Assembly: GCA_021647315.1 (NCBI GenBank)
Contig: JAKIUY010000007.1
Coordinates: 1 to 64,000 of the forward strand
Source: Victivallaceae bacterium
GTDB taxonomy: Bacteria; Verrucomicrobiota; Lentisphaeria; Victivallales; Victivallaceae
DNA length: 64,000 nucleotides
Reading direction: 5' to 3'
The notes below the pieces were generated by a model. It was not told where the DNA came from, ran no database searches, and saw only the letters and a list, made by a program, of their open reading frames with translations. The position numbers were made by a program, and so were the translations under genes. This document shows positions 42,575 through 52,085 of the stretch, piece by piece; positions within the stretch are counted from its first letter, which is position 1; each line of letters opens with the position of its first letter.

Positions 42575-43840
42575 TTATTCACTGACCGCTTCTTTGGTTA
42601 TTTCAGTCCATTCGTGCAGGCGGTTCGGATGTCCCATCAAGGTTTGCAGTTCACGCAAAATCGCTTGATAAGAGCTGCCTTTAAGGATAGCGGCTTCAGT
42701 ATTGATTTTATCCCTCAATGCTGTTGTATTATCAAGACAAACCACGTCCGAGGCGAGATGACGCCACATGATACAGTGTTGACGATTAACTTTTTCGACC
42801 AGTAGTTCCAGATCCGTCCAGTCGCTGCAGACCATGATTTTTAGATTGTGAATGGCTAATACCGGGTCAAGTTTCTTGGTTAGGTTTTCGCAACAGCCGT
42901 ATGATACGGCACCGAAACGGGCAAATATCTGCTTCTGATAGTCCAACAGAAACTCTTCAAACATCTCAGGACTGACCTGATCAAGCTCCTGTGAATTGCC
43001 GGCCATCCAATAATCTTTAAAACTATATTTACCATCGGCAGGTTCAGGCCGGAGCGGATCACTGAGAAACATCGGTTCATCGGTATTCGGAACAATCAGC
43101 CCCGTCGCCTCTACGGCATCAAGAAAATTCATTACCCCCTCAAACATAACCTGCATTAATTGGTGAACACGATTCGGCTCTAATATCATATCCATCATTA
43201 AGGTTTCCATACCGCGCAGATCAGTGGCGGGGTAGGCAATTGTTGCTTTATTGGCATACCCCAGCAATGGGACAAGTTTCACCGGCATTATTTCACCCAG
43301 GACATCTTGACGTTGCGCTGCCCGCGATTCTGTAGCCTGTTTATTATAGCTGTATTGCGGCACTTGCAGTTTATCAAAATCTTCATAGGTTTCCAACGCC
43401 GATTTATATTGCCAAGCCGAACCGACTTCATCCAGCGATTCATGAACAATATCAACGCCCCAGGTATTGTTGGGTGTCACATCAAACTCCATGCCGATTT
43501 TGTAGTATGGATCAACCGGGGAGTCATCGTCAATATCACGTTTCATCATTATTTTGCGAAAAAACAGTTCAAGTTCACGGTTAACATCACTACGGCAGAC
43601 TAAAGCTTCAGCTGGAATCATTTCGGTCCAGCAGCCGACAGGATTGCACCAGATCGGCGGACGATCCGGTTTACGCAACGCATTGACATCACGCCAACGT
43701 TGCTTGATCGTTGTCATACGTGCTTCGTCCGCCAATTCCATGCTCATACCTGCCAGTTCACGCAGATAACTGACCTCATCATCGTGACTTGATACTTTTG
43801 CGGCTAATTTTGCAACCTGCTGATAATAGTTATTGTTCAT
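42575..43840 (-). CDS. Uroporphyrinogen-decarboxylase-like (URO-D/methyltransferase superfamily) protein
   Basis: The 421-residue protein belongs to the URO-D fold group by its IMLEPNRVHQLMQVMFEGVM-like helical pattern and the SYGCCENL motif, where Cys residues may bind zinc as in corrinoid methyltransferases. A long N-terminal extension precedes it. Such genes are frequent in gut and sediment anaerobes next to AraC regulators, and are not haem enzymes. The AraC gene 43961-44860 is divergent, 120 bases away, and probably controls it. Substrate unknown; methyl transfer is only a family-level guess. Confidence 0.7.
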   Translation of the reverse strand: MNNNYYQQVAKLAAKVSSHDDEVSYLRELAGMSMELADEARMTTIKQRWRDVNALRKPDRPPIWCNPVGCWTEMIPAEALVCRSDVNRELELFFRKIMMKRDIDDDSPVDPYYKIGMEFDVTPNNTWGVDIVHESLDEVGSAWQYKSALETYEDFDKLQVPQYSYNKQATESRAAQRQDVLGEIMPVKLVPLLGYANKATIAYPATDLRGMETLMMDMILEPNRVHQLMQVMFEGVMNFLDAVEATGLIVPNTDEPMFLSDPLRPEPADGKYSFKDYWMAGNSQELDQVSPEMFEEFLLDYQKQIFARFGAVSYGCCENLTKKLDPVLAIHNLKIMVCSDWTDLELLVEKVNRQHCIMWRHLASDVVCLDNTTALRDKINTEAAILKGSSYQAILRELQTLMGHPNRLHEWTEITKEAVSE

Positions 43841-43960
43841 CTTGACCTCTGTAAAATTTGAATTTTTTCTGCATCGTTATATATTATACGTTAATTAAAT
43901 AAATATTTCAACTATAAAAAACGATAATACTATTAGACAAAACGAAATACAGGTAATTTT

Positions 43961-44860
43961 ATGACCAAACAAGTTGCGACTGCTCACAGTTTTGATAAAG
44001 CGGACTTTTCTGCATATCCTCAATTTCATGATGATGCCGGATACGAATTTGAGCCGTTGCTTGAACATTTAGCGATTACCCCGATGTCAGCTTATCACTA
44101 TAATTGCAGTACAGAATGGAAATTGGCCAAACGCACCCTGCCCAATAGTTATTGGAGCCTGATTATTGCCGGTGAAGGTGAGTTAATGCTGAAATCGCGT
44201 AAATTGCCGGTTAAACCCGGTCAATTAGTGCTTTTCCCGGCGCGAGTAACGCATGCCTTGACTCCAGCCGCCGGGAGCAGGATGATCATGATAAATATCC
44301 ATTTTCAGGCTCGAGTTTACAATTTGATTGATATCTGTGCTCTGCTCGGTTTAAGTGGTATTTTTGCCGATAAAAACGAAAGTTTCACCGAATTGTCCCG
44401 AAAGTGTGCCAAACTCTATGCCTTGAAACCACCGGGTTGGAAGAACTATTTCGAAGCACTGATCCGAGTTCAACTGTTTGAGCTGATTTTAAATAGCACC
44501 AGTAAGCTTAATTCGGTCACGCCTGAGTTGAAAAAACTATCCAGGATTTACCCGGCACTCGAGCTGATTGAACATAGATTCAGTGAATATGAACTTACAG
44601 CCAAAGATTTGGCAGAAAAACTTAACATCAGCCAAGTTTATACTAGGAAATTATTTAATGACCTATTTGGGATCAGTCCCATTCGCTTTATTCATAATCG
44701 GCGAATTGAATATGCCTGCACGCAGTTGCGAGAAACTGAACTGCCGATAAAAACTATCGCAGCCCAGGCCGGCTTCAACGATCTGGCATTCTTTTACCGA
44801 ATATTCGCCCGGTCAATGAACCTCACCCCGGCAAAATACCGCCAAAACCCGCAATTTTAG
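43961..44860 (+). CDS. AraC-family transcriptional regulator
   Basis: The 299-residue protein has an N-terminal cupin-like sensing domain (SLIIAGEGELMLKSRKLPVK, GQLVLFPARVTHAL) and a C-terminal pair of helix-turn-helix motifs (LTAKDLAEKLNISQVYTRKL; IKTIAAQAGFNDLAFFYRIF) ending with MNLTPAKYR. It likely activates the divergent URO-D-like gene in response to a sugar or similar ligand. Confidence 0.88.
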   Translation: MTKQVATAHSFDKADFSAYPQFHDDAGYEFEPLLEHLAITPMSAYHYNCSTEWKLAKRTLPNSYWSLIIAGEGELMLKSRKLPVKPGQLVLFPARVTHALTPAAGSRMIMINIHFQARVYNLIDICALLGLSGIFADKNESFTELSRKCAKLYALKPPGWKNYFEALIRVQLFELILNSTSKLNSVTPELKKLSRIYPALELIEHRFSEYELTAKDLAEKLNISQVYTRKLFNDLFGISPIRFIHNRRIEYACTQLRETELPIKTIAAQAGFNDLAFFYRIFARSMNLTPAKYRQNPQF

Positions 44861-44931
44861 CATGTAGTAGGTTCATTTTGTGGTTTTCAACAGGCGATGT
44901 TCCGGTGACACTCGTAGAGGCCTAAGTAAAA

Positions 44932-45035
44932 CCCCTAATTCCCAATTGGGGGTTTATTTGCCCATGCGCCTGGCACGTGACTGCAAACGTGCCTAGTGTC
45001 GCAGACTACTTTTTTAATTCCGGCAAGGCCGGTTT
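44932..45035. repeat. Composite interspersed repeat, long copy
   Basis: Contains cccctaattcccaattgggg, ttatttgcccatgcgcc, a gcacgt...acgtgc stem, ctacttttttaattccggca and ggccgg. It is the longer relative of 17009-17075 and lies just past the GntR gene end. Confidence 0.7.
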
Positions 45036-46113
45036 ATATGTGCCGGGTGCTGGCGCGTTGAATGAATTGTGGTGGAATGGCTAGTTTACAATGCGTTTTG
45101 TCCTGTTCCAGTTGATTGATGCATGCTATAATTTGCCTGCTCCATAAACGATAATCAAAGCCGATACTGGTTAAGTTGTCCTGTTCCGACCATGGAGTGT
45201 TGTTAACTCCGTAAATTCCCACTTTGTCCGGAATCAGGATATTGGCGGCACGCAGTGCGCCGCTGACTAGATGGGCTCCGTAATCATAGGTGCAGATCAC
45301 GGCTAATGATTCATTTGTTTGAGCTAAATGGACTAGTGAGTTAAGAGAATTCTGTAGATCATCTTCATTGAAACAGTGAATATGAACATCGGTGATACCA
45401 GCTTCCGCCAAGACGTTTTTAACACACGCTTTCAGGGCATCTGACATGAATGAAATATTCTGGACAAAGAGACAGATATCCCGATAACCGCTGTGCAGGG
45501 CGTTCTCGGCAACTAAACGCCAGGTGGCAGTCATGTCCATACTGACTTGTCCCAGCGGGGTATCTGAACAGTTGGCAATATCCCGATCATGCAGCCAGAT
45601 AAGATTACGGAATTTGCGTCGCGCATTGCCCAGTTTTTCCAGAAAATAGTTAATATCCAGCTCCGTTGAAACTACTACATTGCGCGGTCTGAATTGCAAT
45701 AAATGTTTCAAACGTCTGAACAGCTCTGCTTCGGCGCCTGGCTGTTTTTCTGCTGCCGCGCTAGTATCAACAGCTAAGGTGAAATAATTATTTTCACTGC
45801 TGGTACATGACATTTCAAGGTAAAGGCGATCCCACATGTGTGACCTGAGCGGCATGACCAGTGCCAATAAATGAGGATCAAAACCGGAATTGATAAAATC
45901 AGCCACAAATGTGCCTTTGCGCCCTTGCTGTAATAACAAACCACGTTCAGCCAGTTCTCTGACAGCTTTATTGACAGTGGCACGATTACAGCTGAAACGC
46001 TCGGCAAGCATCTCCTGTGACGGGAAAACTTGCCCGGGTTGATAGGCACGATATATCTCATTTTCAAGCAACTCTGCAAATTGCAGGTATTTGTATTTTT
46101 TTATCATCTGCAC
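45034..46113 (-). CDS. GntR-family regulator with LacI-type sensor domain
   Basis: Residues 1-75 form a GntR winged helix (YQPGQVFPSQEMLAERFSCN, RATVNKAVRELAERGLL, GTFVADF). The rest resembles the periplasmic-binding-protein-like effector domain of LacI/GalR regulators (LALVMPLRSHMWDRLYLEMS, VVSTELDINYFLEKL, LAVICTYDYGAHLVSGAL, KVGIYGVNNTPWSEQ). It should bind a sugar-like ligand and control the adjacent catabolic genes, of which it is the last in the minus-strand series. Confidence 0.88.
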   Translation of the reverse strand: MQMIKKYKYLQFAELLENEIYRAYQPGQVFPSQEMLAERFSCNRATVNKAVRELAERGLLLQQGRKGTFVADFINSGFDPHLLALVMPLRSHMWDRLYLEMSCTSSENNYFTLAVDTSAAAEKQPGAEAELFRRLKHLLQFRPRNVVVSTELDINYFLEKLGNARRKFRNLIWLHDRDIANCSDTPLGQVSMDMTATWRLVAENALHSGYRDICLFVQNISFMSDALKACVKNVLAEAGITDVHIHCFNEDDLQNSLNSLVHLAQTNESLAVICTYDYGAHLVSGALRAANILIPDKVGIYGVNNTPWSEQDNLTSIGFDYRLWSRQIIACINQLEQDKTHCKLAIPPQFIQRASTRHI

Positions 46114-46283
46114 CTAATAACTGAATAATTTAACTTTTATATGTATAGTAATATGCTTACACTTCTATATAAGTCAAGCTACGAAGCACAGAACATAGCC
46201 GTCATGCGGAACGCAGCTCACAGATATCCCCAAATTAAATCTATTTTTTTGAGAACTATTATCAATGGTAGTTTTCCGATCGT

Positions 46284-47096
46284 TTACTTAGCAAAATTAA
46301 ATAGTTTTCTGCTATTTTTATAATAGATATTCTGTCTCATGGACTCATTCCAACCAGCAGCAGTTGCAATAGTGTCATAGATATCAATATTTTCAGTAAT
46401 TTCATTCCAGTGGACATCGGAGCCGAAAAGGATTTTTTCATGGGCGTTAGGAAACCACAACAGCCGTTGCCAATCATCCATGGAAAGATTGGCGCGCCAG
46501 CCGGGCGTCGAGCCTGACAGGTCGGCATAAATATTGGGAAACAGTCTGATTAAGGTCAATGCGGTAAGATAGCTCTGGATTCCGAGATGGGCAATAATTA
46601 TTTTCAATTCCGGGAAAAGCTGTGCTACTGCTTCCAGATGAATCGGCTCCATATTGAATGATGAGATACGTTCTGCCGGCATTGGAGTTGGAAACGCAAC
46701 GATGCCAGTATGAAACAGGCACGGCATGTCATAGCGTTGAGCTTTTTCGTAAATGGCAAAGTATTCTTCAGCATCATAACGTTCTTTCGGAATATGAAAT
46801 TTCAACCCGGCAAAACCACGGTCATGCAGTTCATCAACTTTAGCAGCGTTATCAACACCAAGACGAATATAACCCTGACCGAAAAAACGGTCGGGATATT
46901 GCTTGACAACTTTTTCAACTGCATCATCATCGGCACAACTACCATTATGACCGTTTTGAACAAACAGCCCTTTGAATAATGACCCAAGTCCGATTAATGA
47001 GCTCTTTTCAATCTCATGTTCATCCATGGTGCGCAATAAATTATCGATATAATTATGCTCTTCGACCAAGTGGTGATGTATGTCAATTTTTTTCAT
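46284..47096 (-). CDS. Amidohydrolase-family protein
   Basis: The 270-residue protein starts MKKIDIHHHLVEEHNY, giving the HxH motif, followed by GFAGLKFHIPK, PCLFHTG, LKIIIAHLG and ILFGSDVHWN, which fit the TIM-barrel amidohydrolase_2 fold. I start at ATG 47096 with AAGG 9 bases before; an upstream start adds a non-homologous 23 residues. Between the NagB-like gene and the GntR gene it is likely a hydrolase or lactonase in the same pathway, but the substrate is not known. Confidence 0.8.
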   Translation of the reverse strand: MKKIDIHHHLVEEHNYIDNLLRTMDEHEIEKSSLIGLGSLFKGLFVQNGHNGSCADDDAVEKVVKQYPDRFFGQGYIRLGVDNAAKVDELHDRGFAGLKFHIPKERYDAEEYFAIYEKAQRYDMPCLFHTGIVAFPTPMPAERISSFNMEPIHLEAVAQLFPELKIIIAHLGIQSYLTALTLIRLFPNIYADLSGSTPGWRANLSMDDWQRLLWFPNAHEKILFGSDVHWNEITENIDIYDTIATAAGWNESMRQNIYYKNSRKLFNFAK

Positions 47097-47302
47097 GGTG
47101 TCAGCCTTAGGATTCACTAAAAAATAAATTAGATAATTTTGCGCTGGAAGCGGGCTGCTAATCAAGACACGAAAGTGTTTACATAGTAGAACTATATAAA
47201 TATTTTCGTAACGCAGAGTAGCGGTTCGCAGTCAAGCAAAAGATCCAAGTTATTTTTTTGTGGGTCCTTATTATTATTTTCCTCAAGCGAGACGCTTAAG
47301 CA

Positions 47303-48154
47303 TTATAAAAGAATTTCCGGTTGTTTTAATGTATCATTATCGGTATATATTACAAAATCATTATGTTGATTTACATAAGTGCATGGATAGTCATCGCCTG
47401 GAGCCCCTAGCAACGCCAGCCGTAAAACCGTATTAGCCCAGTCAAGGTTAATGCCGTTGCGGCATGCGAGTCGTAGCTTGCTTGCTCCGAGAATCTGACG
47501 CAGCCCGAGGGTGTATGCTTTACGGGGAAAACCTTCAAGATTACCGCCAACTTTAGCCCGAATAGCATTGATCGTCGTTGTAAAATCATTCAGGTAAACT
47601 AACCTTGGGTCTGAATTTCTCACTTCCGGTTCCGGTTCATTAAAAGCGAGATGACCATGAATGCCGATACCGCCGAAACAGATATCTATACCGCCGACAA
47701 CATCAATGATTTCGGCAAGTTGCGCAATATTATCCCTGCCGGGGAAAAACAGTTGTTCTTCCGGTACCGCAAATTCAGTATCGACATTGTCCAGCCATAA
47801 TTTTCGCATTTCTCTCTGGAAACTCAATGGATGGGTAACCGGCAGCTCATAACCGGCATGATCCGCATTCTCATCCATATAGAAAAACCAGCAGTTTTTC
47901 AGACTTATTTTTTCCTGATGAAGCCTTTCAAGGAAAATCGGATATTGCTCTACTGGGCCGACCGGCAGAATAAATCTGGTTCTTTCGCCTTTTGCATTCT
48001 GCGCTTTAATGAAATTAGCCATATCGTCAGCAATTTGTTGATGAATGCCGTCGCAGTCTGCAAATATCCGCAGATGCGAACCGGCCTTTTTCACAACGTC
48101 GCCTTCAGTCAGCTTGAGTAGCTGAGAAACTTCATCTTTTCTGTTAAAATACAT
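47303..48154 (-). CDS. NagB-like sugar-phosphate isomerase/deaminase, altered active site
   Basis: The 283-residue protein follows the glucosamine-6-phosphate deaminase fold: TRFILPVGPVEQYPIF, FFYMDENAD (general-base Asp), THPLSF, and GGIGIHGHLAFNEPEPEV. In true NagB this last motif is GNDGHIAFNEP; here the Asp is replaced by His, while the following His and Glu remain. It is thus a paralogue with changed chemistry, perhaps an isomerase. A second, differently altered NagB-like gene heads the same operon at 55192-56046. Confidence 0.82.
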   Translation of the reverse strand: MYFNRKDEVSQLLKLTEGDVVKKAGSHLRIFADCDGIHQQIADDMANFIKAQNAKGERTRFILPVGPVEQYPIFLERLHQEKISLKNCWFFYMDENADHAGYELPVTHPLSFQREMRKLWLDNVDTEFAVPEEQLFFPGRDNIAQLAEIIDVVGGIDICFGGIGIHGHLAFNEPEPEVRNSDPRLVYLNDFTTTINAIRAKVGGNLEGFPRKAYTLGLRQILGASKLRLACRNGINLDWANTVLRLALLGAPGDDYPCTYVNQHNDFVIYTDNDTLKQPEILL

Positions 48155-48449
48155 AATCTTTGTTCCTTCTTTCAGGCATCTGCCACCTTATTATACCTTT
48201 CGCACCTAATATGTACAAAGCTTTCGACATAATTCATGCCGATTTAAAATTCTATTATAATCTAATCGTAAATTAAGTCGTGCGTTAAAACGAAAAAGAA
48301 TTTTCGCACTCCAAAATGACGCAGTCTAACGAATTAAGCTTTTGGGAGTGGTGATTCTTCACCGCTTTTCATAACTCACATTTTACGGCTAAGTAGAAAG
48401 GTGTGAGTTATGGTCATCATTTTTTTCGCTTGCTTTGTTTTTAACCGGT
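48155..48449. other. Intergenic region with repeat
   Basis: Holds a cacctaatatgtacaaagct sequence (also in altered form at 14588-14615) and an inverted GGTGAAGAATCACC repeat at 48344-48365. No gene is seen. Confidence 0.5.
48344..48365. repeat. GCGGTGAAGAATCACC repeat, inverted copy
   Basis: gggagtggtgattcttcacc followed by gc; see 36571. Confidence 0.7.
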
Positions 48450-48944
48450 TTACAGGGTTTCAATTTTACGTTCAGTCGCTGTTTCGCCGCGGGCAATCAT
48501 CTCATCACGCGCTTCTGCCCAAAAGTCAAGAATCGGTTGTGGCACTTCAGCATCCTGGAATTCCGCGTTAATAAAGGCATCAGTCATCCGACAGGCGAGT
48601 TCTTCAGTGACAACATCTTCGCCCATACAGAGGCAGTTTGCACCGTTGACTTTGCGGATAAGTTCGGCGGTTTTCACCGACTCGCATGCACATGCTAAGA
48701 CGCCGCTGAATTTATCTGCGCCGATAGCGGCGCCGGTGCCACTGCCGCAACAGTTGATAGCCAGTTCAGCCTTGCCATCCTGCAAGGCCTTGGCTACCCG
48801 TTCACCAATTGAGGGATATTTGACAAATTTTTCAGCAGAGAAACAGCCGACATCAATAATTTCATGCCCCTGTTTTTCCAAGTGATTTTTTACTGCATCT
48901 TTTAACTGCTTGCCTTTAACGGGGGCACCCATAATAACTTTCAT
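48450..48944 (-). CDS. RpiB/LacAB-family sugar isomerase
   Basis: The 164-residue protein has the phosphosugar isomerase core INCCGSGTGAAIGADKFSGV (with the catalytic Cys) and ACACESVKTAELIRKVNGAN, CLCMGEDVVTEEL. It starts MKVIMGAPVKGKQLKDAV. RpiB and LacAB enzymes interconvert aldose and ketose phosphates; in sulfo-transketolase clusters an RpiB homologue (SqwI) isomerises a C4 sulfosugar. It lies between the transketolase genes and the NagB-like gene, on the same strand. Confidence 0.85.
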   Translation of the reverse strand: MKVIMGAPVKGKQLKDAVKNHLEKQGHEIIDVGCFSAEKFVKYPSIGERVAKALQDGKAELAINCCGSGTGAAIGADKFSGVLACACESVKTAELIRKVNGANCLCMGEDVVTEELACRMTDAFINAEFQDAEVPQPILDFWAEARDEMIARGETATERKIETL

Positions 48945-49163
48945 AATCTAATTTTCCTTATCAGGTGGCACCTGAAGGCAGATGCCGCTTCAAACTCCGC
49001 TCCTGTGCCGCTTCAAACTCCGCTCCTGTGTCGCTACGGAAGCGGAAGTAAAACCTCAACTCGTGCCAAAAAATGACCAGACTGCGACTAAGGGGATATT
49101 TTATTAATTCTATTCAGATGGCGACCGCCTTCGAGTTCAGTATTCAACCAACCATCTAAATCA

Positions 49164-50105
49164 TCAACCATTAACCATTAACCTGCAGGCTTCTTTGACC
49201 TGTTCCGGTCCGAAACCGTGTTTATCGAACAGATATTGTTCAGTCGCGACTTCTCCGAATTTATCCGGTACTCCGAGACGTTTTACCCTGGTCGGGCAAT
49301 GTTCGCTCAGTACTTCACAGACCGCCCCACCGAGTCCGCCAATAATATTCTGATTTTCAACGACCACCACCGCATCGGTTTTTTGAGCTGATTTGATTAA
49401 TGTTTCAGCGTCAAACGGTTTAATTGAAGGGTAATGCAGCAGTTCAACATTAATACCTTCAGCCGCCAGTTCTTCAACCACCTGCGGGGTAAACTGGGTC
49501 ATATAGCCGGTAGAAATTAAAGTTACGTCACTACCTTCACTGATTTTGACTGCTTTGTTCGGATTAAACTCGTATGAGTCATTAAAAATTGGTTTCAGTG
49601 CCGGGCGGACTAATTGCATATAGGTAGGCTGTTCGTCATGCGCCATATAGTGCATCATTGATTTTAATTCATAAACATCACATGGACTGTAAACATGCAG
49701 ATTAGGCATTGTCCGCATAATCGCCAGATCCTGAAAACACATATGCGTGCCGCCGTTCGGCCCCTGAGTAATGCCCGGTGCGGTACCGATAATCTTCACA
49801 TTATTATTGGCATAGGCACAGCTGATGGTCACCTGGTCATAGACTCGACGTGAGGCAAAACAACTGAAGGTAGCGCAGAAAGGAATTTTGCCCTCTTTAG
49901 CCAGACCGGCACTGACGCTGACCATATTAGCTTCTGCTACCCCGCAGTTAATAAAGTTTTCGGGATGTTTGTTGATCACCTCCGGGTTAGTACCGGAAGC
50001 CTTGCTCAAATCTGCTTCGACGCAGACCACATTACTATTTTCTTCAATCAGCTCATTCAGCGTTTCCGCATAAACAGCTCGCATCTCTTTTTCATGTAAT
50101 TTCAT
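49164..50105 (-). CDS. Transketolase, C-terminal subunit
   Basis: The 313-residue protein starts MKLHEKEMRAVYAETLNELI and contains VCVEADLSKASGTN, NCGVAEANMVSVSAGLAKEG (the Glu that activates TPP lies here), CATFSCFASRRVYDQV, GTAPGITQGPNGGTHM, and a C-terminal transketolase domain (VVVENQNIIGGLGGAVCEVL). It pairs with the N-terminal subunit 50226-51080 to form one active enzyme. Split transketolases are common in anaerobes. Confidence 0.92.
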   Translation of the reverse strand: MKLHEKEMRAVYAETLNELIEENSNVVCVEADLSKASGTNPEVINKHPENFINCGVAEANMVSVSAGLAKEGKIPFCATFSCFASRRVYDQVTISCAYANNNVKIIGTAPGITQGPNGGTHMCFQDLAIMRTMPNLHVYSPCDVYELKSMMHYMAHDEQPTYMQLVRPALKPIFNDSYEFNPNKAVKISEGSDVTLISTGYMTQFTPQVVEELAAEGINVELLHYPSIKPFDAETLIKSAQKTDAVVVVENQNIIGGLGGAVCEVLSEHCPTRVKRLGVPDKFGEVATEQYLFDKHGFGPEQVKEACRLMVNG

Positions 50106-50225
50106 TATTTTTTATTCCTTAATTTTTTCAGTCTTCAGTTTTTAGCTTTTAACTCCCCAATTTTGCATTCTGCACTCCTAGCTCCTAGCTCCCAAATTCT
50201 GCACTCTGCACTCATAATTCTGAAT

Positions 50226-51080
50226 TCAGTAGGGTAGTTCGACCTTTTTACCACTTAAACCATCCATAAACTTCTGATAGGCGGCGGCATCGGGAACTTT
50301 AATATTATGACTACCCGCAGTATTTTCCAGCATCGGCAGACCTTTGGCTTTAATAGTATGGGCAATAATCATTGATGGTTTGCCGGTTACTGCTTTAGCC
50401 TTATTTACAGTAGCATAAATATCATTCCAGTCATGACCGTCCATTTCAAAAACCTCCCAGCCGAACGCCCGCCATTTATCCGTTAAAGGTTCAAGTCCCA
50501 TCACCTCCTGAGTCGTACCGTCAATCTGCAATTTATTATAATCACAGATAGTTACCAGATTATCCAGTTTATGATGCGCCGCGAACATTCCTGCTTCCCA
50601 GACTTGACCTTCATTACTTTCACCATCACCGATGATGCAGAATACATGATGGTTTTCACCATTCATTTTTCCTGCCAGTGCCACGCCGCAGGCACATGAA
50701 AAACCCTGGCCGAGCGAGCCGGTACTCATATCAACGCCCGGGGTCTGGATCTGATCCATGTGGCTGGGGAGACGGGTACCGTTCTCATTCAATGTCGGCA
50801 ACCAGCTTTTCGGAAAAAAACCTTTGTAGGCAAGAGCAGCGTAGGCGACTGGGCCAGCGTGCCCTTTGGAGATGATAAAACGATCCCGTTCAGCCATTAA
50901 CGGATTTTTAGGGTCGACATTCATCACCCGATAATAGAGCGTAATAACCGTTTCAACTAGAGACAGTGCTCCACCGACATGGCCGGAACCTGAACGGCAG
51001 ATAATATCCGTAATGACCGCTCTGAATTCATTAGCTAGCGCGTCGAACTCTTCATGGTTAAATTCTACATTTGCATTCAT
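50226..51080 (-). CDS. Transketolase, N-terminal (TPP-binding) subunit
   Basis: The 284-residue protein contains SGSGHVGGALSLVE, FIISKGHAGPVAYAAL, MSTGSLGQGFSCACGVAL and the TPP motif IIGDGESNEGQVWEAGMFAA followed by CDYNKLQIDG. It binds thiamine diphosphate and transfers two-carbon units with its partner encoded next. In this operon, with an isomerase, an aldolase, an alcohol dehydrogenase and a TauE exporter, a specialised catabolic rather than housekeeping role is likely. Confidence 0.92.
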   Translation of the reverse strand: MNANVEFNHEEFDALANEFRAVITDIICRSGSGHVGGALSLVETVITLYYRVMNVDPKNPLMAERDRFIISKGHAGPVAYAALAYKGFFPKSWLPTLNENGTRLPSHMDQIQTPGVDMSTGSLGQGFSCACGVALAGKMNGENHHVFCIIGDGESNEGQVWEAGMFAAHHKLDNLVTICDYNKLQIDGTTQEVMGLEPLTDKWRAFGWEVFEMDGHDWNDIYATVNKAKAVTGKPSMIIAHTIKAKGLPMLENTAGSHNIKVPDAAAYQKFMDGLSGKKVELPY

Positions 51081-51190
51081 TTTTCTTTTCCTTTTTTCTT
51101 TTCCTTTTTATTACCGTAGCAACGAGGAGCACCTACCGGTGCATTGCCTGCTGCCACGGGTATTAACTTCCAACTCCTAGCTCCTAACTC

Positions 51191-51964
51191 CTAACTCCTT
51201 AACACCGAGTATAACATCACCAACCCTGAACCGAAGAGAATGATGTAAACCATTATTCTGAAATAATATTCATTAACTTTATGGTGCAGGTAATCGCCCA
51301 GCAACATGCCACCGACTAAAAATGGCAGAGACCAACCGGTATAACGCATAATATCAGCCTCCCAAATAGCACCGGTAATCAGCCACTGAACAATTAAAAC
51401 CGTATTCAAAGTGAACCATAATAGACATAATGTCACTCTGAACAGGGTTTTATCTGTCAATGCCTTGGATGCATAGATAACGACAAAAGGGCCGCCGGTA
51501 CCGAATGCTCCATGAATAACTCCGCCGAGGAACAGTACACCGCGCATTAGTACTGATTTAGCCGGTACACGATGCTGACTACCGGCAATAATATGCTGTC
51601 GGCTTTTCAGGGTTTTATAGAACCCATGCAGTCCGACTGCCACCATAAACAGTGCCAAAATTGCTTTCAGCCCCCGTGCCGGCAGATAGTCAAAAATCAT
51701 CATTCCAACCGGCAGTCCGATACCAACATGCAGGACAATAAACCTTAGCTCTCTCCAACTGATTTTCCGCCATGAACGAATAATAATATAACCAGCCAAC
51801 AACCAGGCTAAAATCACCAGTACCGGCACTGCCGTTTTAATCCCCAGCAGCATAATAATAAATGGCAGAGCCAGCACGGTACAGCCGAAACCGGTAATAC
51901 CTTCCAGGCAATGAGTAATCAACACAATTACTCCAACCATAATGATTTTTGTTGTCTCATTCAT
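51191..51964 (-). CDS. TauE/SafE (TSUP) family exporter
   Basis: The 257-residue protein has about eight membrane spans and the TSUP features GFGCTVLALPFIIMLLGIKT and GGVIHGAFGTGGPFVVIYAS. Family members export sulfite, sulfoacetate, sulfolactate or related organosulfonates. It lies between the alcohol dehydrogenase and transketolase genes. In sulfosugar operons such an exporter removes the C2 or C3 sulfonate end product; this inference rests on context only. Confidence 0.85.
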   Translation of the reverse strand: MNETTKIIMVGVIVLITHCLEGITGFGCTVLALPFIIMLLGIKTAVPVLVILAWLLAGYIIIRSWRKISWRELRFIVLHVGIGLPVGMMIFDYLPARGLKAILALFMVAVGLHGFYKTLKSRQHIIAGSQHRVPAKSVLMRGVLFLGGVIHGAFGTGGPFVVIYASKALTDKTLFRVTLCLLWFTLNTVLIVQWLITGAIWEADIMRYTGWSLPFLVGGMLLGDYLHHKVNEYYFRIMVYIILFGSGLVMLYSVLRS

Positions 51965-52085
51965 AAATTTTCCAGTATGACGTGTGTTCCTCCGCGTCTT
52001 TTTGACAGCCTGAAAGTTAGAATGACGGTTGTTCCTGAACCGTCACCATATATTTTCTTTACACAAGCGGGACGCTTATGCTACA

